Source: Mariniphaga anaerophila
GTDB lineage: Bacteria > Bacteroidota > Bacteroidia > Bacteroidales > Prolixibacteraceae
Length of the DNA: 64,000 bases
NCBI RefSeq assembly: GCF_900129025.1
Contig: NZ_FQUM01000014.1
Location: 1 to 64,000 of the forward strand
Reading direction: 5' to 3'
The position numbers and the translations under genes are program-made. Shown in pieces: positions 17,119 to 25,976 of the stretch (positions are counted from its first letter, which is position 1; every line of letters starts with the position of its first letter). The notes beneath the pieces were generated by a model that was not told the origin of the DNA, searched no databases, and saw only the letters and a program-made list of their open reading frames with translations.

Positions 17119-18486
17119 ATGACAAAAGGAAAACTTTTGGCAGTTGACGATAATAAAAGCATTTTGAGCGCGCTGGAATTGCTGTTGCAAGACGATTTTG
17201 AAGAAATAAAAACCATCTCAAATCCCAATCAACTTCCTTCGCTGATTGAAAACGGAGAGTTTGATTTGGTGCTGCTTGACATGAATTTTTCCGCCGGCGT
17301 AAATACCGGGAATGAAGGGTTGTACTGGCTTTCAAGAATTCAGGAGCTGAGGCCCGACATGGAGGTGGTTTTGTTTACGGCTTATGGCGATGTGGAACTG
17401 GCCGTAAAAGCACTGAAAAAAGGGGCGGCAGACTTTGTGCTGAAACCCTGGGACAACGAGAAACTCCGGGCTACTTTAAATAATGTGTACAAGCTGCAAC
17501 AATCCAAAAAGGAGATTAAGCAACTCAAACAGAAAACGCAGGCATTGCGCAGTGAGATGGATCGGAATCAACATTTTATTATTGCGCGCTCTCCACAAAT
17601 GCTAGATATTTTGAACCTTGTGCGAAAAGTGGCGCAAACCGATGCGAATGTGCTGATTACCGGAGATAATGGAACCGGAAAGGAATTGATTGCCCGCGAG
17701 CTGCACCGGCATTCCAAACGTTCAAACGAAATTATGGTGAGCGTTGATATGGGCGCCATCAGCGAAACACTGTTTGAAAGCGAACTGTTTGGACATAAAA
17801 AAGGCGCTTTTACCGATGCCCGCGAAGACCGCACCGGCAAGATTGAAAATGCAAATAACGGAACACTTTTCCTGGATGAGATAGGAAATCTTCCCATTCA
17901 GTTGCAACCCAAACTTTTGGCTGTGTTGCAAAATCGTGTGGTAACGCCAATCGGAACCAATAAACCGGTGCCGGTGGATATCCGGCTGATTTGCGCCACC
18001 AACCGTAATCCTGCTACAATGGTTGCAGAAGGAACGTTTCGCGAGGATTTGTTGTACCGGATAAATACGATTCACATTGAGGTTCCGCCCCTGCGCGAAA
18101 GAAAAGAAGATATTGAGGCCATTGCCATTCATTTTTTGGAAGTTTACCGGAATAAATACCGGAAGCCGGTGAAGAAAATTTCGGCAGCAGGATTGGCAAA
18201 ACTAACTCATTATAAATGGCCGGGGAACGTGCGCGAGTTGCAACACGCCATCGAAAAAGCAGTTATTCTTTCTGATGATAAGGCCGAGCTTACTCCGGAT
18301 GATTTCTTTTTTCAACCTGTAATACACGATGGCGATGATGTTTTTGAAGGGACACTCGAAGAGATGGAACGAAAAATGATAGCCAAAGCGATAAAGAGCA
18401 ACAATTCAAACCTTTCTGCCGTGGCCGGGCAACTGGGAGTTACTCGGCAGACATTGTACAACAAAATGAAAAAATATAACCTTTAA
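17119..18486 (+). CDS. NtrC-family sigma-54-dependent response regulator
   Basis: 455-residue transcription activator. The receiver domain (1-125) has the acidic pair in AVDDNKS and phospho-acceptor Asp54 in LLDMNF. The AAA+ domain has Walker A GDNGTGKE (from residue 182), the sigma-54 contact loop GAFTDA (229-234) in place of the usual GAFTGA, and Walker B GTLFLDEIG. A Fis-type helix-turn-helix (LSAVAGQLGVTRQTLYNKM) forms the C-terminus. It is followed after one base by the kinase gene and is divergent from the tolC operon, which is its likely target. GAFTDA variants are, as I recall, common in this phylum. Confidence 0.95.
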   Translation: MTKGKLLAVDDNKSILSALELLLQDDFEEIKTISNPNQLPSLIENGEFDLVLLDMNFSAGVNTGNEGLYWLSRIQELRPDMEVVLFTAYGDVELAVKALKKGAADFVLKPWDNEKLRATLNNVYKLQQSKKEIKQLKQKTQALRSEMDRNQHFIIARSPQMLDILNLVRKVAQTDANVLITGDNGTGKELIARELHRHSKRSNEIMVSVDMGAISETLFESELFGHKKGAFTDAREDRTGKIENANNGTLFLDEIGNLPIQLQPKLLAVLQNRVVTPIGTNKPVPVDIRLICATNRNPATMVAEGTFREDLLYRINTIHIEVPPLRERKEDIEAIAIHFLEVYRNKYRKPVKKISAAGLAKLTHYKWPGNVRELQHAIEKAVILSDDKAELTPDDFFFQPVIHDGDDVFEGTLEEMERKMIAKAIKSNNSNLSAVAGQLGVTRQTLYNKMKKYNL

Positions 18487-18487
18487 A

Positions 18488-19828
18488 ATGGTCAGCCAAA
18501 ATTTGAACCGGAATATAATAATGCGGGTTATTTTTCTGGCGGCAACTGCGCTGCTGCAGGCCTGGCTTGTGTTCGATGAAAAACAGTATGTGTTGGCGGT
18601 TTTTGTGGCTGTGGTTTTTGTTGCTGAAGTGGCAGAGCTGGTCAACTTTTTGAACCGCACGAACCGAAAGATTGCCTGGTTTTTTGAAGCAGTAAAAAAC
18701 GACGACTCAACATTGAATTTTCCGGTTGATACGGGAAAAGGTGCGCTCAACGAGTTAAACGCCAGCATGAATAAGGTGAACGAGTTAATCAAGAACATCA
18801 AGTTTGAATTACGCGAACAGGAGCAGTACTTCCGTGCAATTCTGGAGCATGTGTCCATCGGAATAATCACCTACAACGAAAAAGGAACCATTTTTCTGGC
18901 CAACTCGGCAGCAAAAAAAATGTTAGGGTACGAATACCTGACTCACATAAATCAAATCCTTCGTGTCGACGAGAAGTTGTTTAAGGCTTTAAAAGAGTTG
19001 AAGCCCGGAGGCCGCACAATGGTGAGTTTTTCAGGCAAAAACGGGGTTATTCAATTGTCTTTAAAATCGACACTTTTTAAAACAGCGCAGGAAAATTTTC
19101 AACTGGTTGCCATCCAGGATATAAAAAATGAGTTGGAAATTAAGGAACTGGAGTCGTGGATAAAACTCATTCGGGTACTTACCCATGAAATTATGAACAC
19201 GGTGGCGCCAATCACTTCGCTGTCGCAAACCATTCTTGGTTACTACAAAAATTTGCATGGCAATTTGCCCGACGAGAAAATCATCAGGAATACAATAAAA
19301 GGGTTGGAAGTGATAAACGAACGTGGTGCCGGGCTGATTAGTTTTGTGGAAACTTACCGGAAACTTACACGTATTCCGCAGCCCGAAAAAGAGGCGGTGA
19401 AAATTGCAGCGCTGTTCGATGGTATTATTACGCTCAATAACATGGACGAGGAAACCGGTAATGTTTCTCTTAGCAAAGAAGTCGCTCCGGGCGATTTAGA
19501 GATATTTGCCGATAAAAAACAGCTTACGCAGGTGCTGCTTAATCTGGTAAAAAACTCGAAAGACGCTCTGAAAAACGAACCGGGCGGCTGGGTTAAGCTG
19601 AGTGGAAAAGTGTCTGAAACAGGGCGTGTGCAAATTATGGTTGCCGATAACGGTCCGGGAATTTCCGAAGAGTTAATGGACAAAATATTTGTGCCGTTTT
19701 TTACGTCAAAGGAAACGGGGTCGGGAATTGGGTTGAGCCTTTCGCGGCAAATTATGTCGTTGCACGGCGGAAGCATAAAAATGGTTTCGAGCCCGGGAAA
19801 ATTGACTGTGGCAACACTGGAATTTTAG
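18488..19828 (+). CDS. PAS-containing sensor histidine kinase, partner of the upstream regulator
   Basis: 446-residue membrane kinase. Two N-terminal hydrophobic stretches (about residues 10-50) give a minimal membrane anchor with little periplasmic loop. A PAS-like region follows (YFRAILEHVSIGIITYNEKGTI). The H-box is VLTHEIMNTVAPI with phospho-His233, and the ATPase domain has N-box LNLVKNSKDAL, G1 DNGPGI and G2 GSGIGLSLS. The short sensor suggests a signal in or at the inner membrane. Coupled to the regulator gene by a one-base gap. Its stop overlaps the convergent gene by four bases. Confidence 0.94.
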   Translation: MVSQNLNRNIIMRVIFLAATALLQAWLVFDEKQYVLAVFVAVVFVAEVAELVNFLNRTNRKIAWFFEAVKNDDSTLNFPVDTGKGALNELNASMNKVNELIKNIKFELREQEQYFRAILEHVSIGIITYNEKGTIFLANSAAKKMLGYEYLTHINQILRVDEKLFKALKELKPGGRTMVSFSGKNGVIQLSLKSTLFKTAQENFQLVAIQDIKNELEIKELESWIKLIRVLTHEIMNTVAPITSLSQTILGYYKNLHGNLPDEKIIRNTIKGLEVINERGAGLISFVETYRKLTRIPQPEKEAVKIAALFDGIITLNNMDEETGNVSLSKEVAPGDLEIFADKKQLTQVLLNLVKNSKDALKNEPGGWVKLSGKVSETGRVQIMVADNGPGISEELMDKIFVPFFTSKETGSGIGLSLSRQIMSLHGGSIKMVSSPGKLTVATLEF

Positions 19829-20457
19829 ATTTCCCGGTAGAAGTAACTTCGCTTTTCTTCCGATACATCAAACGTATAAATTTCTGAATCGGTAAATCGG
19901 TTTAAAAATGAGAGCATTCCAACATCGCCCGCGCAAAACAGGCTGTGAACGCACATGACAAAAATCCAGAAATAGACAGCGGGGCTGCTTATTGTGAGAA
20001 TGATTCCGGCCAGCGCCATAATTTTTACCGCTACCAGCGGAGTTAATGCAATAAACGAAAATTGTTTTTTGTTGAGCACATGGCGGTCGGCTTCGGCATA
20101 AAAAATAAATTTTTTCAGGTCGCCACCGATTCGAACTTTTTTGGCTCCGGTAATTTTAAATGCCAGCAGATGCAGGAGTTCGTGAATAACTATCAATAAT
20201 GAGAAGGAGAAAACCATGGCGCCAAGCAGCCAGAAAAGTGGCTCGAAGTTTCCCCTAAGTGCCAGTACCAGCGGGCGGGTGGCAAAAAAAAGCCCCACCA
20301 AAATCATAATTCCCTGGTAAACCATAAATCCCTTAATTAAACTGCTTTCGGTGTTAAGCTGTTCAACAACAAACTCTTTTATCCGGCGGTGTTCCAATTG
20401 TGCAACAAGCTCGTACTTTTCGCTGTTTTGCAACTCTTCGTTGGTAGGGTTGGCCAT
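19825..20457 (-). CDS. DUF3267-type membrane metalloprotease-like protein
   Basis: 210-residue integral membrane protein. About four hydrophobic segments surround an HELLH motif (IVIHELLHLLAFKITGAKKVRIGG), the zinc-binding HExxH of the DUF3267 family. Substrate and pathway are unknown. The gene is head-to-tail with the flippase gene (stop to start gap of three bases), so the two are probably co-transcribed. Its 3' end overlaps the kinase gene tail to tail. Confidence 0.8.
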   Translation of the reverse strand: MANPTNEELQNSEKYELVAQLEHRRIKEFVVEQLNTESSLIKGFMVYQGIMILVGLFFATRPLVLALRGNFEPLFWLLGAMVFSFSLLIVIHELLHLLAFKITGAKKVRIGGDLKKFIFYAEADRHVLNKKQFSFIALTPLVAVKIMALAGIILTISSPAVYFWIFVMCVHSLFCAGDVGMLSFLNRFTDSEIYTFDVSEEKRSYFYREI

Positions 20458-20460
20458 ACA

Positions 20461-21903
20461 CTATTTGTAAAGAATTATTTTAAGCATGTCTTTAATGCTG
20501 AACAAGCGAATGATAAAAGCAAATAAAACCGAACCAGCAATCATTGCAAAGTACCCGTAAACCCAGTTGCCCATGTTTTGTGTAAGAATGGCAAGAACGA
20601 TAACAACTGCGGCAAATACCAGAAGCCTGACAATATAGGTGAGGCTGGGTTTCAGTTTGAAAATTGCAAGTGCAAGAATAAGCTGGGTTGCCCCGGTGAA
20701 AATCTGGGTCGATAAACTTGCATAAGCCGATCCGTAGGCCTGCAACTTTGGAATTAAAATCAGGTTCAGCGCCACATTCAGAATCATCCCCGCAAACGCC
20801 ATAATGTTGAGCTGCTTCATACTGCCATTTGCCGTTAAAAGCGTCCCGAAAATGTATGTGGTGGCGATTCCCGTAAATCCAATCATCAGTATTCCCAAAA
20901 TGTCAGACGAGTAATCCGTATTCGAATGGTAGAGCAACGACATAATTTCGCCATCGTAATAAACGCTGGAAACTGCAATAATAATTGCCGGAACAATGAG
21001 TAGCGTGTAGGAGAGTTTTACCATTTCGCCAACCGGTTCGCCCTGTTTTATCATCTTCGAAAAAATGGGCAGCAGTAATCCGGCAATCAATGCTCCAAAC
21101 ATGGAAACGGCATCCAGCAATCTAAAGGCTTGTGCATAAATTCCGGCCTGTTCGTGTCCTGTTGCTCCCGGCAAAAGCCTTTCGAGCATAACAGAATCAA
21201 CGCGGTTGTACAACGCCATCAGCAAAATAAGCAGTGCGTACGGGTACGATTTCCGGAGGAAAACAATAAAAAACTTCAGGTTAAACCGAATTTTTATTTT
21301 TCCTGATTTTTGCAAAACAATGGCAAATGTGATGAGGGCGGTTAATCCGTAAGCAATGGTTTGTGCATAAACAAACCACTGTATGTTGAAGTCGTGTCCC
21401 AGTACGTTGGTGAAAAGCAGCACGCTGCAAATTCCTATCATCAGCGTGCGGTCGAGCACCGAGAGAAAACTTTCGGTGCGGAACAACTGCAGCGCAGTAA
21501 TGTTTGAACGTAAATAGAGTGTGAATGAAATAAGAAACTGGTTGAAAATGAGAAAGAAAAGTAAGTGAAGCTGAATTTTGTTGTAGCCGATAATTGCCGC
21601 AATAATAAGGCTGAAAACAGCATAAATTATTGCAAGAACCAGTTTCAACCCAACAATGTTGGAAAGGTGTTTCTTCAGTAAAAAATTGTAGCGCGAAATA
21701 TTCCGGTTGTTGTAGCTGGTTATTCCCAAATCCAACAGAATATTCAAAATCATTGAAAAACTGAACAGGGCAAAATAAAGGCCATAACTTTCGTCGCCGA
21801 CCATGTTCTGAACCGTACGGTCAATTCCGAAAATCCAGAATGGTTTTACCATCAGATTAAGGAAAATCAATAATATAAGGTTGGTAACAAATTTATGTTT
21901 CAA
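20461..21903 (-). CDS. Wzx-like polysaccharide flippase (MATE/MOP superfamily)
   Basis: 480-residue membrane protein with 12-14 hydrophobic helices. It begins with VTNLILLIFLNLMVKPFWIFG and contains the typical EQAGIYAQAFRLLDA segment of oligosaccharide flippases. Likely moves lipid-linked glycans across the inner membrane. The only start codon in frame is TTG at 21903. The divergently placed glycosyltransferase gene supports a role in surface glycan synthesis, but no full polysaccharide cluster is present. Confidence 0.88.
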   Translation of the reverse strand: MKHKFVTNLILLIFLNLMVKPFWIFGIDRTVQNMVGDESYGLYFALFSFSMILNILLDLGITSYNNRNISRYNFLLKKHLSNIVGLKLVLAIIYAVFSLIIAAIIGYNKIQLHLLFFLIFNQFLISFTLYLRSNITALQLFRTESFLSVLDRTLMIGICSVLLFTNVLGHDFNIQWFVYAQTIAYGLTALITFAIVLQKSGKIKIRFNLKFFIVFLRKSYPYALLILLMALYNRVDSVMLERLLPGATGHEQAGIYAQAFRLLDAVSMFGALIAGLLLPIFSKMIKQGEPVGEMVKLSYTLLIVPAIIIAVSSVYYDGEIMSLLYHSNTDYSSDILGILMIGFTGIATTYIFGTLLTANGSMKQLNIMAFAGMILNVALNLILIPKLQAYGSAYASLSTQIFTGATQLILALAIFKLKPSLTYIVRLLVFAAVVIVLAILTQNMGNWVYGYFAMIAGSVLFAFIIRLFSIKDMLKIILYK

Positions 21904-22001
21904 AGCCTGTTCTAATAATGTTTATTGTATATTTTGAGAGGATAAAAGTAAAAAATATTTATAAGGCTTTGTACATTTACCCAAAATTGAATAAACACAG
22001 C

Positions 22002-23126
22002 ATGGTCATCGTTGTTAATACCCGTTTACTTTTGAAAGGAAGGCTTGAAGGAATCGGATGGTTCACCTTTCAGAGCCTGAAGCGAATTACTGCCAACCAT
22101 CCTGAGCATCAGTTTATTTTTGTTTTTGACCGGCCGTATTCCGATGAGTTTATTTTTTCGAAAAATGTAACGCCGGTAGTAATTGGCCCACCGGCGCGGC
22201 ATCCGGTGCTTTTTTACCTTTGGTTTGAATTTCAGATTCCCCGCGTACTGAAAAAATACAAAGCCGATCTTTTTTTGTCGCCCGACGGATACCTCTCTTT
22301 AAACACCTCCGTTCCTCAACTGGCTGTAATCCACGATATAAATTTTGCGCACCGCCCGCAGGATTTGCCCCGGGTGCAGGCATTTTATTACAATTATTTT
22401 TTCCCGAAGTTTGCCCGGAAGGCCGCACGAATTGCAACGGTGTCAGCATATTCGAAAAAAGACATTGCCACCACATACAAAATTGACAACTCTAAAATTG
22501 ATGTGGTGTACGATGGCTGTAACGACAATTTTACTCCGGTTGCAGAGAAGGTGCAAAAAGAAATGAGGGGAAAATATACTCAGGGTTTTCCGTTCTTTTT
22601 GTTTGTGGGAGCGTTGCACCCGCGCAAAAATGTAGAAGGCCTGCTGAAAGCTTTTGACCGGTTTAAACAGGAATTGGGAGGTACAGAAAAGCTGCTGATT
22701 GTTGGCGGGCAGATGCACAAAACCGGAACAATTACTTCCACCTGGAAAAATATGCAGTTTAAAGATGAGGTGATTTTTACCGGAAGGGTTTCTTCAGAGG
22801 AGCTTTCCCGGATATTCGGTTCTGCGCTTTCCCTTGTGTTTGTTCCATTTTTCGAAGGGTTTGGAATTCCGATTCTGGAAGCGATGAATGCCGGTGTGCC
22901 GGTAATATGTTCCAACACCACATCGATGCCCGAAGTGGGGGGAGATGCCGTTTTGTACGCAGACCCCGAAAATACGGAGCAAATTGCAGAAGCCATGCAC
23001 AAAATGGCAAGCGATTCCGCTATGCGAAATGAGCTGATTCAAAAAGGGTATCAACAAAAAATGAACTTTAGCTGGGATAAAACTGCCGGTCTTTTGTGGG
23101 AAAGCATCCTTCAAACGTTAAAATAG
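22002..23126 (+). CDS. GT4-type (family 1) glycosyltransferase
   Basis: About 374 residues from Met 22002 (MVIVVNTRLLLKGRLEGIGWF). This is a natural GT-B start; an upstream ATG at 21918 would add 28 lysine-rich residues and crowd the divergent gene. The N-terminal Rossmann half ends near residue 180. The C-terminal half holds FFLFVGALHPRKNVEGLL and the donor-binding motif VPFFEGFGIPILEAMNAGVPVI with the E-x7-E pattern. It probably transfers a sugar from a nucleotide-sugar to a glycan. Acceptor unknown. Confidence 0.92.
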   Translation: MVIVVNTRLLLKGRLEGIGWFTFQSLKRITANHPEHQFIFVFDRPYSDEFIFSKNVTPVVIGPPARHPVLFYLWFEFQIPRVLKKYKADLFLSPDGYLSLNTSVPQLAVIHDINFAHRPQDLPRVQAFYYNYFFPKFARKAARIATVSAYSKKDIATTYKIDNSKIDVVYDGCNDNFTPVAEKVQKEMRGKYTQGFPFFLFVGALHPRKNVEGLLKAFDRFKQELGGTEKLLIVGGQMHKTGTITSTWKNMQFKDEVIFTGRVSSEELSRIFGSALSLVFVPFFEGFGIPILEAMNAGVPVICSNTTSMPEVGGDAVLYADPENTEQIAEAMHKMASDSAMRNELIQKGYQQKMNFSWDKTAGLLWESILQTLK

Positions 23127-23214
23127 TTGCGGTTTTTATTAAAACCCCATGCTGCGTTAAACTTTTTGAGCCTTTGGTTTTTATATATAAAATCAGTATA
23201 AAAATCATTTGTCT

Positions 23215-24633
23215 ATGAACTCTTCAGGTAAAAGTATAAAAATCAGTTTCTATCCACTGATTGTTTTTTTTGCTTTCAACTTTAATCTTTGCGCACAGCC
23301 CGATGCTCCGGCGTTGTATCAACAGTATTGTGCACAATGCCACGGCGCTGAGTTGAATGGCGGAATGGCATCAAGTCTTGTGGATGGAGTGTGGCAGTTT
23401 GGTGCCGAGGATGGTTACATCCGGAGGAACATAAAACACGGAATCCCGCATTTGGGAATGCCTTCATACGAGCGAACCATGTCAGATGACGACATTCGGG
23501 CGGTTGTTCAGTACATTCGGGAAACTGAACGGAATAAGGGAGTGGTAAAACCTTCAACGCCGCAAATGGTTGAAACCATGGATTATTTTCTGGAAGTGGA
23601 AACTTTTGCAGATAATCTGGAGATTCCCTGGGCAATTGATTTTCTGGATGGAAATACTGCTTTGATTACCGAAAGGCCGGGCAGGCTGAGAATGGTGAAA
23701 AACGGAGTGCTTCAGAGCGAACCGGTAAAAAATACGCCAAAGGTATTGCACGAAGGGCAGGGAGGATTAATGGACGTTGCCGTGGATCCCGACTTTGAAC
23801 AAAACGGATGGATTTACCTGGCATACAGTCATGCGCTTGAAAATAGTAAAGAGAGCAGGCCGCCTGCAATGACACGCGTTGTGCGCGGAAAAATAGAGAA
23901 TAATACCTGGGTAAAAGAGCAGGTGTTATTTGAGGCTCCTGCTGAAACATACCAGGCAACGCGGCATCATTATGGTTGCCGAATTGTTTTCGACCCATGG
24001 GGGCACCTGTTTTTTGCTGTTGGCGACCGTGGCGCTGGTTATCAGGCGCAGGATTTTACGCTGCCCAACGGAAAGGTTCACCGCATTTTTAAAGATGGCG
24101 CTGTGCCCGGCGACAACCCGTTTTTGTACGATGAAACTGCCATGAAATCGCTTTTTAGTCTGGGAAATAGGAACATCCAGGGAATGGCCATTCATCCGGA
24201 AACCGGAGAATTATGGACCACCGAACATGGCCCGATGGGAGGCGACGAATTGAACCGGATTGAATCAGGTAAAAATTATGGCTGGGAAACAATTACCTAT
24301 GGCAGAAATTACAACGGAACGATTATTACTGAACTTACGCATTTGCCCGGAATGGAACAGCCGGTTTTGTACTGGAAACCTTCCATTGCCGTTTGCGGCC
24401 TCGATTTTTATACCGGTGATTTATTTGGGAAGTGGAAAAACCGGTTGCTTGTTGGCGCTCTAAAATATGAAGAAGTGCGTTTGCTGCAGGTTGAAGAAGA
24501 TCGTGTAGTGCACGAGCAGGTTATTTTTAAAGGTGCCGGCAGAGTTCGGGATGTTTCCACAGGACCGGACGGCGCTATTTATGTGGTGCTCAATAATCCG
24601 GGAAAAGTAGTTCGGCTGACGCCACGCGAGTAG
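23215..24633 (+). CDS. cytochrome c-fused PQQ-type sugar (sorbosone/aldose) dehydrogenase
   Basis: About 472 residues. The start is set at ATG 23215, because the frame extends upstream only to a TTG. A signal peptide ends near AQPDA. A class I cytochrome c domain (about 30-105) has heme motif CAQCH, with a probable axial Met in LGMPSYERTM. A six-bladed glucose/sorbosone dehydrogenase propeller follows, with IPWAIDFLDGNTALITERPGRL, GQGGLMDVAVDPDF and TEHGPMGGDELN. It probably oxidises an aldose in the periplasm and passes electrons to its own heme. It stands alone as a transcription unit. No PQQ synthesis genes are in view, so the cofactor would be imported or made elsewhere. Confidence 0.9.
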   Translation: MNSSGKSIKISFYPLIVFFAFNFNLCAQPDAPALYQQYCAQCHGAELNGGMASSLVDGVWQFGAEDGYIRRNIKHGIPHLGMPSYERTMSDDDIRAVVQYIRETERNKGVVKPSTPQMVETMDYFLEVETFADNLEIPWAIDFLDGNTALITERPGRLRMVKNGVLQSEPVKNTPKVLHEGQGGLMDVAVDPDFEQNGWIYLAYSHALENSKESRPPAMTRVVRGKIENNTWVKEQVLFEAPAETYQATRHHYGCRIVFDPWGHLFFAVGDRGAGYQAQDFTLPNGKVHRIFKDGAVPGDNPFLYDETAMKSLFSLGNRNIQGMAIHPETGELWTTEHGPMGGDELNRIESGKNYGWETITYGRNYNGTIITELTHLPGMEQPVLYWKPSIAVCGLDFYTGDLFGKWKNRLLVGALKYEEVRLLQVEEDRVVHEQVIFKGAGRVRDVSTGPDGAIYVVLNNPGKVVRLTPRE

Positions 24634-24908
24634 GAAAGTTTTTTTGTGGAATTACAAAAGAAAAGTATAGAAGTTTGTTGCGAAGAGGACGGTGTTTAGT
24701 TATTTTTAATCTAACGTGAGTTCGACCTAAGCAAATGTATATATTTGCTTTTCATCAATAATTTTACCCAAATTAAGTTTTGGCTTTTTATCCAGAAACG
24801 AATAGACAATTAACTCTGACAATAAGTTTGTTAGAAAGGCAAAGCTGCGGGGAATTATTGAGATTAAACTTTTTATTTAGTTTACTTCATTAGGTTATAG
24901 TGAAATAC

Positions 24909-24957
24909 GATTTTTCTTCTTATTAACCTTTCCCTAAAGGGTGAAAGAAGAAAAATC
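24909..24957. terminator. upstream hairpin overlapping the main terminator
   Basis: GATTTTTCTTCTT (24909-24921) pairs with 24945-24957 over 13 bp, with a small inner CCC/GGG stem. Its right arm shares bases 24951-24957 with the next hairpin, so on RNA the two exclude each other. Confidence 0.5.
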
Positions 24958-25003
24958 CACCTGTTTTTACCTTAAAATTTCTGAAGGGGACAGGTGGATT
25001 TTT
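24951..25003. terminator. bidirectional intrinsic terminator
   Basis: A perfect 14-bp stem pairs AAAAATCCACCTGT with 24990-25003, with a 25-base loop and T-runs on both strands. It ends both the plus-strand dehydrogenase unit and the minus-strand Sus operon. Confidence 0.8.
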
Positions 25004-25043
25004 CAAATGTACTAAAGAGAAATTAATGTAATCAGCAATAACA

Positions 25044-25943
25044 TTAATCCCTTACCTGCATTTCTATACGTTCCTTCATAACCTTGGTTACATCATCAAT
25101 TGTATATTCATATGATAATAGAAATACATTGGTTTTCTGTCCATAATAATCTTCGACTATAAACTCATTTGGATATCTGTCATCACCATCCAACTGAACC
25201 ACCTGAATCGAACCATAAGGTTTGATCGTAACACTATTGTCTTCTGCTACTTCCAAAATAATGGAAGACTCTTTGATCTTATCCACAGCAGAGACAAAAG
25301 TTTCATTCCCAGCGATCATCCGCACACTATTGTACGACAGAGGGAAAAGTTCTTTGTTCGCAGCAGTCACCATTCCATCAACCATTCCGGTCATGGTATA
25401 AAAAGAATTTTTTGCCTGAGATGCATATTCGTTTTCTAGCAAAACCTGATAAAGGATTGTACTCTTGTCGGGATTTAGTTCCACTCCTGAGATATCAGTA
25501 GCCATTAAACTAAGGAAATAGGTTGAATCCGGAGATAATCCATCCGGATACAATCGTATCATTGTCTTACCCGAACGCTCGCCCGCTTTAACCGTAATTT
25601 TGTATTCTACAATCTCATATTTATCTCTTGGCAATGGTCTGGCATATAATGTCGAATCTGCATCATAAAGCGAATAGTTGTATAATCCTAACGGTTCGGG
25701 ATCTTCTTGCAACTCAATAACCATATCTTTTGTTGGAGCATCTGTTCCACCAACAGAAGCAGCTATGTAGCCAATAACTTCCTTTTCGTCAGTTAATTTT
25801 GCTATTTCCTGAAAAGTATTATGATAGTCGCTGCTAATCAAAGCTACTTCGTTTTTATACATTTCCTTTTCAAAGATCGCATCGTCATTACAAGATACCA
25901 GCGTTCCCAGTAAGGCCATTATTACTAAAAATCTTCGTTTCAT
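25044..25943 (-). CDS. SusD-locus surface lipoprotein, DUF1735/DUF4361 (BT_3044-like) type
   Basis: 299-residue lipoprotein (lipobox LLGTLVSC, Cys18). The layout resembles the small lipoproteins that follow SusD in many Bacteroidota loci: an N-terminal beta domain (about 25-160, with the typical LSPDSTYFLSLMATDISG) and a C-terminal domain with the MTGMVDG...NRELF-like pattern. These are thought to bind glycan or other ligand at the cell surface. It follows SusD by 33 bases. Family name given from pattern only; ligand unknown. Confidence 0.75.
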   Translation of the reverse strand: MKRRFLVIMALLGTLVSCNDDAIFEKEMYKNEVALISSDYHNTFQEIAKLTDEKEVIGYIAASVGGTDAPTKDMVIELQEDPEPLGLYNYSLYDADSTLYARPLPRDKYEIVEYKITVKAGERSGKTMIRLYPDGLSPDSTYFLSLMATDISGVELNPDKSTILYQVLLENEYASQAKNSFYTMTGMVDGMVTAANKELFPLSYNSVRMIAGNETFVSAVDKIKESSIILEVAEDNSVTIKPYGSIQVVQLDGDDRYPNEFIVEDYYGQKTNVFLLSYEYTIDDVTKVMKERIEMQVRD

Positions 25944-25976
25944 TTGTATTGTTTTTCCTACTTGTTCAACATGATC

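Larger units (their letters stand above)
24634..25043. other. convergent intergenic region with two overlapping hairpins
   Basis: 410 bases between the dehydrogenase and the SusD-locus lipoprotein genes, both of which end here. I see no gene. Its notable content is the two inverted repeats at 24909-24957 and 24951-25003, which share bases. Confidence 0.7.

Noticed and set aside
21918-22001. Upstream start for the glycosyltransferase
   Set aside because: The added 28 residues are lysine-rich and unlike a GT-B start, and the region is needed for the divergent promoters.
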